Shown: positions 33,800 to 42,863, counted from the first letter of the stretch. The stretch: DNA of 64,000 nucleotides from Balneola sp. (GCA_028284195.1 JANQSE010000002.1:372001-436000); one strand, 5' to 3'. Program-made: numbers and translations. Notes: generated from the sequence alone by a model not told the origin.

Positions 33800-36700
33800 A
33801 TGAGTTTTTTAAAACGTATTTTAGGTCTCTTGGTTTTAGTGTTCGTTGCACAAGATGTAACTTCTCAAAGTTGGAATTTGCCAGACAACAGAGTTAATGA
33901 TAGGCACAATCAGATAGACTATATGGTGGTTCCTCGACCTGCCCTTTCCTTAAGAGGATTTGATAATTCAGTTTCTGATCAATATAGCCACACTCACAGT
34001 ACCAAGGTATATGGAGTTAGACAGTTGCTGGAAAAATTATACGGAAACATAAATATTTATGGATCAGGTAGCGGATCTTCTTCTTATACAATAGATACTT
34101 TTGACTATATCAATAAATTAGCTGATGAAAACTTCCTTACTGACATTAATGATAACAGAGAAGAAAATGCAGCAATTTTAGAAGCTATTGCATTTATGGC
34201 TTTGGTTACTTACATCATAGAAGAAAACAATGGGTCAGGTGAATATTTAAATGGTTTATCTGATCCAATTTTAGGTCTTGAATCACACAGTTATTACAGA
34301 AGCAAACTTATTAGCGCCTTAACTTCGAGTAGAAATTACTTAAGAGATGTTACTGTAGATGTTGCGTTTAAAAAACAGAAATCCATCTTAAGATTAACCA
34401 GAGCCTGGGATTTGTATTTAGCATTAGAAAATGCTTATGAAGATCTTGGTGGCACAGTTTCGTTGCTTTTAACGTCTACTCAGAAAAGCTCAATGAATAC
34501 AAAAATTTATAATGGTATAAAGACTATGTGGCAGCAGTGCCATGCTGATGTTCCATATGTGGGATGGGCAACAGGCATTCAACTTCATGAGGCTCAAGCA
34601 GGAAATTGGCCTCTTATTTGTGACGTCGCATTAGCCTCGGCGGCTTTTGCAATAAATGGGGATCAGTTAACTTTCTTTCAAAGTTTTAGTGACGATGATG
34701 GGACTACTATATATGGGCCTCAGGATATAATTAACAGAGGTATTAAGTCTGCAGATTTTAAATACTGGGATACTTCAAATAAGAGGTATAATTATTGGTG
34801 GTTTCAAACGGATGCAGGAAAAGGTTATTGGGCAGAGGGTACTTATTATTTTGATATTTTGTTGAGACCAGTTTTTGACTTTTGGCATGTAATCAGATCC
34901 AATAACATTCAGCATTCAACATCAACAAGTGATATTTATGCCAATGGAAATAATGATCCATTTAATTATTCTAAATTTTTAGAGCCTGTAGAATGGTTAG
35001 CCGATTTGGTATCAAATAATGGTGAAAATATACCTCTAGATGATGCAAATAAAAGACCTATAGAATCTGCGAGATTATTCAGTTGGGGCCACTCTTACGG
35101 CGATACTAGTATAAGTAAAAAATTTGCATATATAAGAGATTTAGATGCAGTTGCTGCAAGGTATAACAATGTTACTAGATATAACTCAAAAACCGTTGAA
35201 ATTTCATATGACCATATTGAAAAGAATCAGGGAGCCCAATATACATCTGTTTACGGCAATACTTCTTCTGCACAGCTGGAAAAAACTGAATCATACCTGC
35301 GACATTATGAATCATCAGGTGATTCTCATTTCTTACTAATGAATGGAGAGTATGGCGGAGCAATTTCCAGAGCTGAAGGACACGAACAACCTGACCAGCT
35401 TCAGTTGCTTTATTATACTAAACACGGTAATACGGAAATCTCTCGCTTAATGGATTCAGGATATGACTCAGGAGGACCAATAAGTAATAGCTCTTGGAAT
35501 GACTTTGAATATCATAATGTATTTCACCCAACAGGTGGTGATGCTTTAGATACCCCTGTTTTAGCTTTAGATAAAAAAAGAAAAACATCTGAGCATGAAG
35601 AAGTATCATATAACTACATTACTGAAGATGGAAATCTAACCATTTTACGAGGCAGTGTTCCTGTTGGTACATTCAGTACTTATGGAAATGGGAATAAGCT
35701 TTCTGCCGAGTATCGAAGAAATGTAATTTTCGTTAAGGATGGATCATATGGAGAAGGTGAGTACATAATTGATATGAACTCGCAAATATTACCAAATAAT
35801 TACACCAATCCTGTAGCAGATAATGTGGTTAACAGGATGAGGTACTACACTGAAAAAAATGGCGGGTTTTATTCTACAGAAGCCTATGCCTCTTGGAATA
35901 CATACTATTCGCCGTATCTATCAGGCATTCCTAATTTATATTCTAATATTCGGCCATTAAGCCCTTACGTCACAAATGCTGATTTTGATATTGACTATCA
36001 GAATGTTCAGGAAACAGGTTCAAGCACTACTCAACAAGTTAGAACAAACTTTGAGTTTAAAGCATACAATACTCGTGAAAAAGGTGTAATTGCATTTTTA
36101 AAAGTAGATGGTTCTGTGCCTGCAAGTGATGCTATTGCCAGTCTATCTGGAACGGATTATAAGACAAGAGCTTACTCATTCAAAATTTCACCAACTATAA
36201 TTGATGTAGTAGTGAAGAGGATTAAAAAAGATGGAGCGGGAGCAAGTAACTCTCATTTCAATAGTGATTATATTTTTGATGTCCCCCGAGCAGGTGGGTT
36301 TTTATTGTCGTTTGAAAAAAATCAGGAATTCGGATTTGTAAGACTTTTTAAGAATAATGGATTTTGGGAAATAGACGAGGATTATAATTATGGATTTACA
36401 AAAGAATATGAGCTACAGGCAAACACTACTTATACTATAAGTGGAGATGTTGGTATTAATAAGGGCTCTACATTTATTCTTGGTACTAATACCCGATTAG
36501 TTTTTAATGGTGAAGTAAATGCTCAAGGAGAATCAGGAAATCCTATCAAATTCAAAAGCACCAATCCTTCAAATAGTTCATACAACTATGATCGAGTATG
36601 GTTTAAAGATGATGCAATTCTTAAATGGGTTATCTTTGAAGGTGGTGATCATAACGCTTATTTCACGAATGTAAATTTTGCCGATATAGATAATGTCACA

Positions 36701-38284
36701 TTCAGGAATGGAGAGACCGGTTTGTATTCAGACAACTCCGTAGTAAATATTAAATATGGACTGATAACAGACAACAGCGCTCGTGGCATTGTTTTGAATA
36801 ACTCGTCAGTAGCTTTAAATGATTCTAAGGTAACCAATAACGGAGCTCGGGGGATAGATACATATTCTTTTACTGGAGTGGATATTTGGAGATCTGTAAT
36901 CCAAGGAAATGGAAGCTATGGCATTGCATCTTCTAGCCCATCTAACATTTATCTTCAGAATAGCATTGTAAAAGATAATAATGGTCATGAGATATACTTA
37001 CTTTCCGACGCAGGCTTGATATTGAATTGGGATTATAATTCTATATACGATCCAAACGAAAGTTATTCTTATAGCCAATATAAGTATATATATAAATCCA
37101 TCCTGACCTCTCAGGGAGAGAATAACGTTAGCCCGACTACCTATGCACATGGTAATTATTGGGGACAGTCTCAGATGTCATCTGCTATGTTTTATGGATC
37201 TGTCCAAGCATCTAATAATCTTACTTATGATCCTAATTCGAGTTTGAACCCTTCAAACTTTCCTCTTGAAAGTAATCATGATGATGGTGAGCAATTAATA
37301 CTAAGAGAGACGATTACTTCCGCAATTGCTTCTAAAGTCAAAGCCAAAAATACAAGTGAAAAGAATCGTGAAAAGAAATTAGCATACAAAACATATTTTA
37401 ATCAGTATCGAAATAATTTTGCTGGTGAAAAAAATCCTTTAAACAAGGTATCACATCTTCGGTCAATGAGATCAATAATAAAATTTGAGAATGAAGGACT
37501 GGAAAGTGAAAAAGAAGAATACAGAAGACTTGTTGGACTGATAAAAAGACAGGCAGATAATAAATTGATAGCTAATTCTTTAGCTATAGAGAGTAATCAA
37601 ACAAATTATTCACAAGCCGCTGCTTCAGATTCACTAAATGAATATCTGTTATTAAAGAGTTATTTAGAATACTTTGAGATTGAGGATGCGTTTCTCGACA
37701 ATAAGTATCAACAAGTAATATCTAAGGTAAATCAATCAATTAAAAGAGAAACAAATCAAGATTTAGTAAGATCCTTATTATTCTTAAAACTCTACTCCCT
37801 ACAAAGGCTATCAAGACATGAAGAAGCATTAGCTATACTCGAATTGATAGAAAATCAGGCTCCTGATGAAGAGATTGTTAAAGGTGATTTTGAACAGGCA
37901 GATTTTAGCTTCCTCAAATTGGATTTACAAGATCAAGCAGGACAAAAGGACGATGTTCAAAATCAAAACACAAAACAGGTAGATCCAAATAACATAGATG
38001 ATACAAAAGAAGAAAACCCTTCTGATTTTACTTTAAATCCAAGTTATCCAAACCCATTTAATCCCTCGACTAATATTTCATTCACATTACCAACTAGATC
38101 ATTTGTTCAAGTTGAAATATTTGATATTAATGGTAAATTGATATCTGTTCTAGCTAACAAACAAATGAATCAAGGAAAACACATTTTGCAGTTTAATGCT
38201 AACAATTTAGCAAGTGGAGTGTATATCATTAGAGCAAGGCTGGGAACAAAACAATTTTTTGATAAAGTCACATTAATTAAATAA
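33800..38284 (+). CDS. T9SS-secreted heparinase II/III-like polysaccharide lyase with beta-helix
   Basis: About 1494 residues. The frame extends upstream to 33728, but the ATG at 33800 gives a clean signal peptide (MSFLKRILGLLVLVFVAQDV, cut after SQ). Domain order: an alpha/alpha-toroid-like region (residues ~30-480, with WFQTDAGKGYWAEGTYYFDI); a beta-sandwich core containing GAISRAEGHEQPDQLQLLYY (about residue 520) and LMDSGYDSGGP, matching the heparinase II/III pattern of a His-x-x-x-Asp then Tyr/Gly-rich strand; a parallel beta-helix (about 880-1120, repeats such as NDSKVTNNGARGIDTYSF); a helical linker; and a T9SS type-A tail (NPSYPNPFNPSTNISFTLP, GVYIIRARLGTKQFFDKVTL). The pattern of the catalytic residues is suggestive, not proven. 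It should be surface-exposed or secreted. Confidence 0.72.
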   Translation: MSFLKRILGLLVLVFVAQDVTSQSWNLPDNRVNDRHNQIDYMVVPRPALSLRGFDNSVSDQYSHTHSTKVYGVRQLLEKLYGNINIYGSGSGSSSYTIDTFDYINKLADENFLTDINDNREENAAILEAIAFMALVTYIIEENNGSGEYLNGLSDPILGLESHSYYRSKLISALTSSRNYLRDVTVDVAFKKQKSILRLTRAWDLYLALENAYEDLGGTVSLLLTSTQKSSMNTKIYNGIKTMWQQCHADVPYVGWATGIQLHEAQAGNWPLICDVALASAAFAINGDQLTFFQSFSDDDGTTIYGPQDIINRGIKSADFKYWDTSNKRYNYWWFQTDAGKGYWAEGTYYFDILLRPVFDFWHVIRSNNIQHSTSTSDIYANGNNDPFNYSKFLEPVEWLADLVSNNGENIPLDDANKRPIESARLFSWGHSYGDTSISKKFAYIRDLDAVAARYNNVTRYNSKTVEISYDHIEKNQGAQYTSVYGNTSSAQLEKTESYLRHYESSGDSHFLLMNGEYGGAISRAEGHEQPDQLQLLYYTKHGNTEISRLMDSGYDSGGPISNSSWNDFEYHNVFHPTGGDALDTPVLALDKKRKTSEHEEVSYNYITEDGNLTILRGSVPVGTFSTYGNGNKLSAEYRRNVIFVKDGSYGEGEYIIDMNSQILPNNYTNPVADNVVNRMRYYTEKNGGFYSTEAYASWNTYYSPYLSGIPNLYSNIRPLSPYVTNADFDIDYQNVQETGSSTTQQVRTNFEFKAYNTREKGVIAFLKVDGSVPASDAIASLSGTDYKTRAYSFKISPTIIDVVVKRIKKDGAGASNSHFNSDYIFDVPRAGGFLLSFEKNQEFGFVRLFKNNGFWEIDEDYNYGFTKEYELQANTTYTISGDVGINKGSTFILGTNTRLVFNGEVNAQGESGNPIKFKSTNPSNSSYNYDRVWFKDDAILKWVIFEGGDHNAYFTNVNFADIDNVTFRNGETGLYSDNSVVNIKYGLITDNSARGIVLNNSSVALNDSKVTNNGARGIDTYSFTGVDIWRSVIQGNGSYGIASSSPSNIYLQNSIVKDNNGHEIYLLSDAGLILNWDYNSIYDPNESYSYSQYKYIYKSILTSQGENNVSPTTYAHGNYWGQSQMSSAMFYGSVQASNNLTYDPNSSLNPSNFPLESNHDDGEQLILRETITSAIASKVKAKNTSEKNREKKLAYKTYFNQYRNNFAGEKNPLNKVSHLRSMRSIIKFENEGLESEKEEYRRLVGLIKRQADNKLIANSLAIESNQTNYSQAAASDSLNEYLLLKSYLEYFEIEDAFLDNKYQQVISKVNQSIKRETNQDLVRSLLFLKLYSLQRLSRHEEALAILELIENQAPDEEIVKGDFEQADFSFLKLDLQDQAGQKDDVQNQNTKQVDPNNIDDTKEENPSDFTLNPSYPNPFNPSTNISFTLPTRSFVQVEIFDINGKLISVLANKQMNQGKHILQFNANNLASGVYIIRARLGTKQFFDKVTLIK

Positions 38285-38288
38285 GTAT

Positions 38289-40040
38289 TTGATAACAGAA
38301 TCAAAGAATGTTATTTACAACGAAAGCAAGTTTATAGTTCTTAGCTTTTTAGTATTTCTTTTTTTGATTAGTGCTATATATACTTCTTCCTTGTATGATA
38401 GCATTCATTCGCCCAAAAATCTGACCTTAATAGTATACGGCTTAATCATAGCTCCTTGGGTTTTCTTTTTTCAAAAGAAAACTATGGAGCTAAGGGTTGG
38501 CATAGTCGGTTTTTTGTTACTTATTAGGATATTATACATAGTACTAATAGAGACTTCCTCATTACACGTTATTGAGTTTTCTCTTCTCTTAATATTATGC
38601 TTTTTTGTTGTATATCAAATTGGAAACCAGACAGAAACTATTAAAGAGAGAAAAATAGTTGTCATTTTATGTGCAACACTATTTTTTTCTGGTATAGTAT
38701 TGAGTTTTGTTGGGTACTACCAGTTTTTCCAGTCTTACCATATAATTAATCAGTCGATAAAAACAGCTGTTGTGGGCACATTTGGTTCTTCAAATGCATT
38801 CGGAAATTGGTTAGGCATATCTATTGTTGGAGGTTTTTTTCTCTTTAGAAAATTTGAAAAGAATAAAATAATTCTTGCCGGAATGGTCTGCATTTTTATC
38901 TGTTTGATATTAACAGAATCTCGTGGTGCCTTAGTTTCACTTTTTTTGGCTGGTTTAGTTTGGGTCGGACTTGAGAAAAAAAGAACAATCTCTTTTTATA
39001 TTTATGGTTCTCTGTTTTTAATACTGACCTTTCTTTCTCTCGTATTCGTAGATATAGATTCATCCACCGGTCGTTTATTTATTTGGGAGATCAGTATTCA
39101 GATGTTGAAGGAAAACTATATCACCGGTGTTGGTATTGGGAATTTTGGCAATGAATTCCTGGAGTATCAAGGAGAGTTCTTAACAATGAATAAAGATATA
39201 CCTTCTTCCAAAGCAGCATTCATCAGAAGTCCTCACAATGAATACTTACAAGCGTTTGTGGAAGGAGGAGTCATCGGGGGCGGCTTATTTTTAGCTATTA
39301 CAATATTCCACATACTTAATTTAGTAAGGGGTGTGAAGAGCAAAAACAAAGAACACTTTCTGGTATCAATGGCCTTAAGCACTATGATAATAGTGCACTC
39401 TTTTATTGACAGCATTCTGCATTTTACACCACAAATGATACTGTTTTACTTTTTGATTGGACTATCTGAGAACACTCGCACATTTTCAATAAAACCTAAA
39501 AAATATATATCTATTCCTTTTTTTATCATTTTGACTATATACTCTTCTTCTTTTCTTTATCATCAAGTTCTGGGAAGATATAATTGGAAAAAAGGTATTG
39601 ATCACTCCGGGAAAGCACTTTTTTCCATATCTGTTCCATACTTTGAAAAAAGCCTTAAATACATCCAATATGGCGAACTCTATTTTCATTACGGGGCAGC
39701 GTTAGTACATAATGGAAGTCCTGAAAAGGGAATCTACTTCTTAGAAAAAGCATCGGATACTTTTTTAGATAAAAATTTATTCCTGTCAATATCCGAAGCT
39801 TTTATCAAAATCGAAGAATACGAAAAAGCTATTGATGAAGCTGATAAAGTACTTTTTTACTACCCAGATTTATTAGCTCCTCACTTATTAAAGGGAAGAG
39901 CATATTACCACCTAGAAGAATTCGACAAGTCCAAAGAAGAGCTTTTAAAATGTATAAGGCAAGAAACAGCAATTAAATCCAAAGACACTGAACAAATCGC
40001 AAGAGAAGCATTAGAAATTTGGCAGAAATATGGCTATTGA
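38289..40040 (+). CDS. O-antigen ligase/polymerase family protein with C-terminal TPR
   Basis: About 583 residues starting at TTG, two bases after the lyase gene stop. Ten to twelve hydrophobic helices fill the first ~400 residues; a large periplasmic loop contains GVGIGNFGNEFLEYQG, SPHNEYLQAFVEGGVIGGGL, the Wzy_C/WaaL signature (His before N-E-x-L-x-x-x-x-E-x-G). WaaL ligases join O-antigen to lipid A; Wzy polymerases and O-oligosaccharyltransferases share the fold. The C-terminal ~150 residues show tetratricopeptide-like helices (LYFHYGAALVHNGSPEKGIY, LFLSISEAFIKIEEYEKAID). The TPR extension and linkage to a T9SS cargo suggest a glycan transferase acting on exported protein or polysaccharide; the specific reaction is inference. 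Confidence 0.75.
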   Translation: MITESKNVIYNESKFIVLSFLVFLFLISAIYTSSLYDSIHSPKNLTLIVYGLIIAPWVFFFQKKTMELRVGIVGFLLLIRILYIVLIETSSLHVIEFSLLLILCFFVVYQIGNQTETIKERKIVVILCATLFFSGIVLSFVGYYQFFQSYHIINQSIKTAVVGTFGSSNAFGNWLGISIVGGFFLFRKFEKNKIILAGMVCIFICLILTESRGALVSLFLAGLVWVGLEKKRTISFYIYGSLFLILTFLSLVFVDIDSSTGRLFIWEISIQMLKENYITGVGIGNFGNEFLEYQGEFLTMNKDIPSSKAAFIRSPHNEYLQAFVEGGVIGGGLFLAITIFHILNLVRGVKSKNKEHFLVSMALSTMIIVHSFIDSILHFTPQMILFYFLIGLSENTRTFSIKPKKYISIPFFIILTIYSSSFLYHQVLGRYNWKKGIDHSGKALFSISVPYFEKSLKYIQYGELYFHYGAALVHNGSPEKGIYFLEKASDTFLDKNLFLSISEAFIKIEEYEKAIDEADKVLFYYPDLLAPHLLKGRAYYHLEEFDKSKEELLKCIRQETAIKSKDTEQIAREALEIWQKYGY

Positions 40041-40099
40041 GATTAAAACTAGCATGCGCAATTAAATCGAAAACTTTTATCTATATCCATCTAAACTTC

Positions 40100-42532
40100 T
40101 TAACGAATTGCTTCTACATTAATATTTACCCTGATAACTGAGGTGCCGATTTTGGATTCAGCTTCATATACCTTCATTATTCTATCCAGTAATTTCTCTA
40201 TAAAATTTTCTCCTTTACTGGTAGGCAACTTCAGTGTTACTTCCCATAAAAAGTTTTTATTCATCCACGCAATTGCTGCGGGAGAAGGGCCTAGAACGTC
40301 AAAATCCGGTACAACCCGTTCCACAACGTTTTTCAGGTTAAGGGCACATGCCCGAACCTGATGCTCTTTTTTTCCTTTTAATACAAACTTTACCAGCCTT
40401 GAGTAAGGCGGATAGTGAAGTGTGTTTCTGAATTGCAATTCCGACTTAGCAAAGTCATTATAATTATGAGTGCTTGCAAATTGTAATGCTTCATTTTCTG
40501 GCTGCCTTGTTTGGATAAAAACCCTCCCCGGTTTATCACCACGTCCTGATCTTCCGGCAACCTGGCTTAATAATTGAAACATTCTTTCCGAAGACTGGAA
40601 GGATGGAAATGCCAACTCGGTATCAGCATCTATTACTCCTGCCACAGTTACGTTGGGGAAATCCAGCCCTTTTGCCACCAACTGGGTTCCAATCATGATA
40701 TCGGCTTTTCCTTCGGCAAATGTATTCAAAATTTGTTCGTGCGCTCCTTTTTGGGAAGTAGAATCACGGTCGAAACGAAGGATGCCGGCTTCAGGGAAAA
40801 GTATTTCGAGTTGTTCTTCAATTTTTTGAGTTCCGGCACCTTGTTCAATCAGATGTTCGGAACCACATTCTTCGCAAATGGCATCTGCTTTTCTGGAATA
40901 ACCCGAGTAGTGACAAATCAATTGATTTTTTCTTTTGTGATAAGTCAGGCTTATGGAACACTCCGGGCTTTGAGGAATATGGCCGCAAGTTTCGCATTGC
41001 AGATAATTAGCAAATCCACGGCGGTTGTATAAGAGAATGACTTGTTCTTTTTTTGTCAGCGCTTCTTCGATAGCGTTGTATAGCGGGATGGAGAGTTCTC
41101 CTTTCATTGCTCCGGTATATTTTTTCAGGTCGATGATCTCTACTCCCGGAAGTTCAGCTGATTGGTGCCTGTTATTAAGTTGCAGCAATGTTGCTTTTCT
41201 TTTTTTCGCCATCTCCAAAACCTGCATACTTGGGGTTGCTGAACCCATTACTACTACCGCATTGCATTTACTTGCTCTTACAATAGCTGTTTCTCTGGCA
41301 TGGTACCTGGGTGCCGGATCAGTTTGTTTGTAGGAAGCATCGTGTTCTTCATCCACAATAATGATTCCAAGATTTTGAATCGGTGCAAAAACAGCCGAAC
41401 GTGGTCCAATCGCAATTTTCTTTTCACCAGATTTAAGTTGTTCCCATGAGTTTAAGCGCTCTCTGTCAGTCATTCTGCTATGAAGTACGGCTATTTGCTC
41501 GCCAAAGATTTTATAAAACCTTGAAACTGTTTGCGGTGTCAACGCGATTTCAGGCACTAATACAATTCCACCTTTACCGTTTTTAAGTACTTCTTTAAGT
41601 GCATGAATATATACTTCTGTTTTACCGCTTCCGGTAATTCCTTTCAGCAAATAGCTTGAGAACTTATTCTCATTAATAGAAGCTTTAACACATTTAAATG
41701 CGGTTTGCTGTTCCTTATTTAGTTTTTTAATGGATCCGGGTTCGTAACTCAGGTTTATTCTTTCAGGTTCAGATTCTATATCAACAGGTGCAATCCAGCC
41801 TTCTAGTTTTAGCTTATTAACCGAATAAGAAGAGATACCCAGTTGCTTTAATTCCGAATTTCTGAGTGGTAATTTCCTGGCAGCAAAAACAGACAATGCC
41901 TCCATCCATTTTAAAGTCCTGGATTGTTTTTTTAGAGATTCTAACGCCTGTTCTTTGGTTTTGCCTGGTGCCCAATCCCAGGCTCGTTCTGTTTTGGCAG
42001 GTACTTTAATTTGAGGGGTTTCCCATACCTCCAGCACGCCCGACTTCATCAGTTTTTTGAATACGTTATTCAGAGAAGTTCGGCTCCATCTTTTTTTTGC
42101 GGAATCAAAAGTAATGGCTTCATCGGTTTTTATCTCATTTACAATGTCGTGTTCTTCTTTTGTGAAAGAACCGCCCAGTCGTGCTTTATTTACCTGAAGT
42201 TTTTTTTGAGATATAAAATTCAATCCTGCTGGGAGTGCTGCCTGAATCACCTCTCCCCAGCTACAAAAATAAAACTGATGTACCCATTCCGTTAAATCAA
42301 GAAGTTCTTGTGAGAGAACCGGTGCAGTATCCAATATCTCCCGAACATCTTTGGTTTTAAACCCGGGCTTTTGATTATGCAAACGAACGGCAACGCCTAT
42401 CGCATAATGAGATCGAAAAGGAACCCAAACGCGCATTCCCCGTTCCAACTCTAATTGATGAGATTCGTTAACACGGTAAGTAAATGATCGACGAACTGCG
42501 GTTGGAAAAATTATGTCAGCAAATTGCGGCAA
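40100..42532 (-). CDS. priA: Primosomal protein N' (replication restart helicase)
   Basis: An 810-residue SF2 helicase that restarts stalled replication forks. Visible: N-terminal DNA-binding domain (ADIIFPTAVRRSFTYRVNES, ERGMRVWVPFRSHYAIGVAV), Walker A LLKGITGSGKTEVYIHALKE, DEEHD motif IIVDEEHDASYKQTDPAPRYH, motif III VVMGSATPS and motif VI VAGRSGRGDKPGRVFIQTRQ. The Zn-binding region has CETCGHIPQSPECSISLTYH and CHYSGYSRKADAICEECG: comparing with E. coli, cysteines corresponding to C445 and C466, both ligands of the same zinc, are Ser here, while the other site is intact. The last ~96 bp recur as a remnant at 29446, marking an island at its 3' end. Confidence 0.95.
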   Translation of the reverse strand: MPQFADIIFPTAVRRSFTYRVNESHQLELERGMRVWVPFRSHYAIGVAVRLHNQKPGFKTKDVREILDTAPVLSQELLDLTEWVHQFYFCSWGEVIQAALPAGLNFISQKKLQVNKARLGGSFTKEEHDIVNEIKTDEAITFDSAKKRWSRTSLNNVFKKLMKSGVLEVWETPQIKVPAKTERAWDWAPGKTKEQALESLKKQSRTLKWMEALSVFAARKLPLRNSELKQLGISSYSVNKLKLEGWIAPVDIESEPERINLSYEPGSIKKLNKEQQTAFKCVKASINENKFSSYLLKGITGSGKTEVYIHALKEVLKNGKGGIVLVPEIALTPQTVSRFYKIFGEQIAVLHSRMTDRERLNSWEQLKSGEKKIAIGPRSAVFAPIQNLGIIIVDEEHDASYKQTDPAPRYHARETAIVRASKCNAVVVMGSATPSMQVLEMAKKRKATLLQLNNRHQSAELPGVEIIDLKKYTGAMKGELSIPLYNAIEEALTKKEQVILLYNRRGFANYLQCETCGHIPQSPECSISLTYHKRKNQLICHYSGYSRKADAICEECGSEHLIEQGAGTQKIEEQLEILFPEAGILRFDRDSTSQKGAHEQILNTFAEGKADIMIGTQLVAKGLDFPNVTVAGVIDADTELAFPSFQSSERMFQLLSQVAGRSGRGDKPGRVFIQTRQPENEALQFASTHNYNDFAKSELQFRNTLHYPPYSRLVKFVLKGKKEHQVRACALNLKNVVERVVPDFDVLGPSPAAIAWMNKNFLWEVTLKLPTSKGENFIEKLLDRIMKVYEAESKIGTSVIRVNINVEAIR

Positions 42533-42597
42533 TACTCAGCTTTTTGAATTTATAAAAGAGCTGAAAGCTTATCTATTTAATTAGCTGAAATCAACTT

Positions 42598-42690
42598 TTA
42601 GATAGTGAGTAACAGATAAATAATGAGAATAAGTAAAGGCAGTGCAAAAATAAGTCCACTTTTCGAAGTATGATATCTTTCGGTTTTCAT
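42598..42690 (-). CDS. 30-aa single-pass membrane ORF with strong ribosome-binding site
   Basis: Minus-strand ATG at 42690 with stop TAA at 42600-42598 encodes MKTERYHTSKSGLIFALPLL then a hydrophobic end. Residues 12-30 form one membrane helix (LIFALPLLILIIYLLLTI). A perfect AAAGGAGG lies nine to sixteen bases upstream of the ATG, conspicuous because most genes here lack Shine-Dalgarno sites. The length is like KdpF or CydX, but no kdp or cyd genes are near. It occupies part of the 385-bp gap between priA and gltX; the remainder is described with the hairpin at 42783 and the promoter at 42864. Coding is supported by the RBS and codon layout, not by homology. Confidence 0.5.
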   Translation of the reverse strand: MKTERYHTSKSGLIFALPLLILIIYLLLTI

Positions 42691-42782
42691 AGCTGCCTCC
42701 TTTCTCATAGTTGTTTTTCTTTATTACACATTATCGTTTACATACCCTTAACTGTTAAATAGTGCAGATTGTTTCTAAAGCT

Positions 42783-42804
42783 GCATCACATGTTGATGTG
42801 ATGC
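42783..42804. promoter_or_regulatory. Perfect 9-bp hairpin upstream of gltX
   Basis: GCATCACAT (42783-42791) and ATGTGATGC (42796-42804) form a perfect 9-bp inverted repeat around GTTG, 60 bp upstream of the TATCTTTG box and 113 bp before the gltX start. No T-run follows on the plus strand; on the minus strand the next bases are AGCTTTAGAAAC. It may be an operator for gltX or the divergent 30-aa ORF. Confidence 0.45.
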
Positions 42805-42863
42805 GGGTGAGATTACTTCAAATAACTTGTGGCAAAACATCAGGTACTGCCTTTAAAATTTCC

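Noticed and set aside
29500-40100. Prophage or conjugative element
   Set aside because: No integrase, recombinase, phage structural or conjugation gene is visible, so the block is called an island only on the basis of the duplicated priA end.
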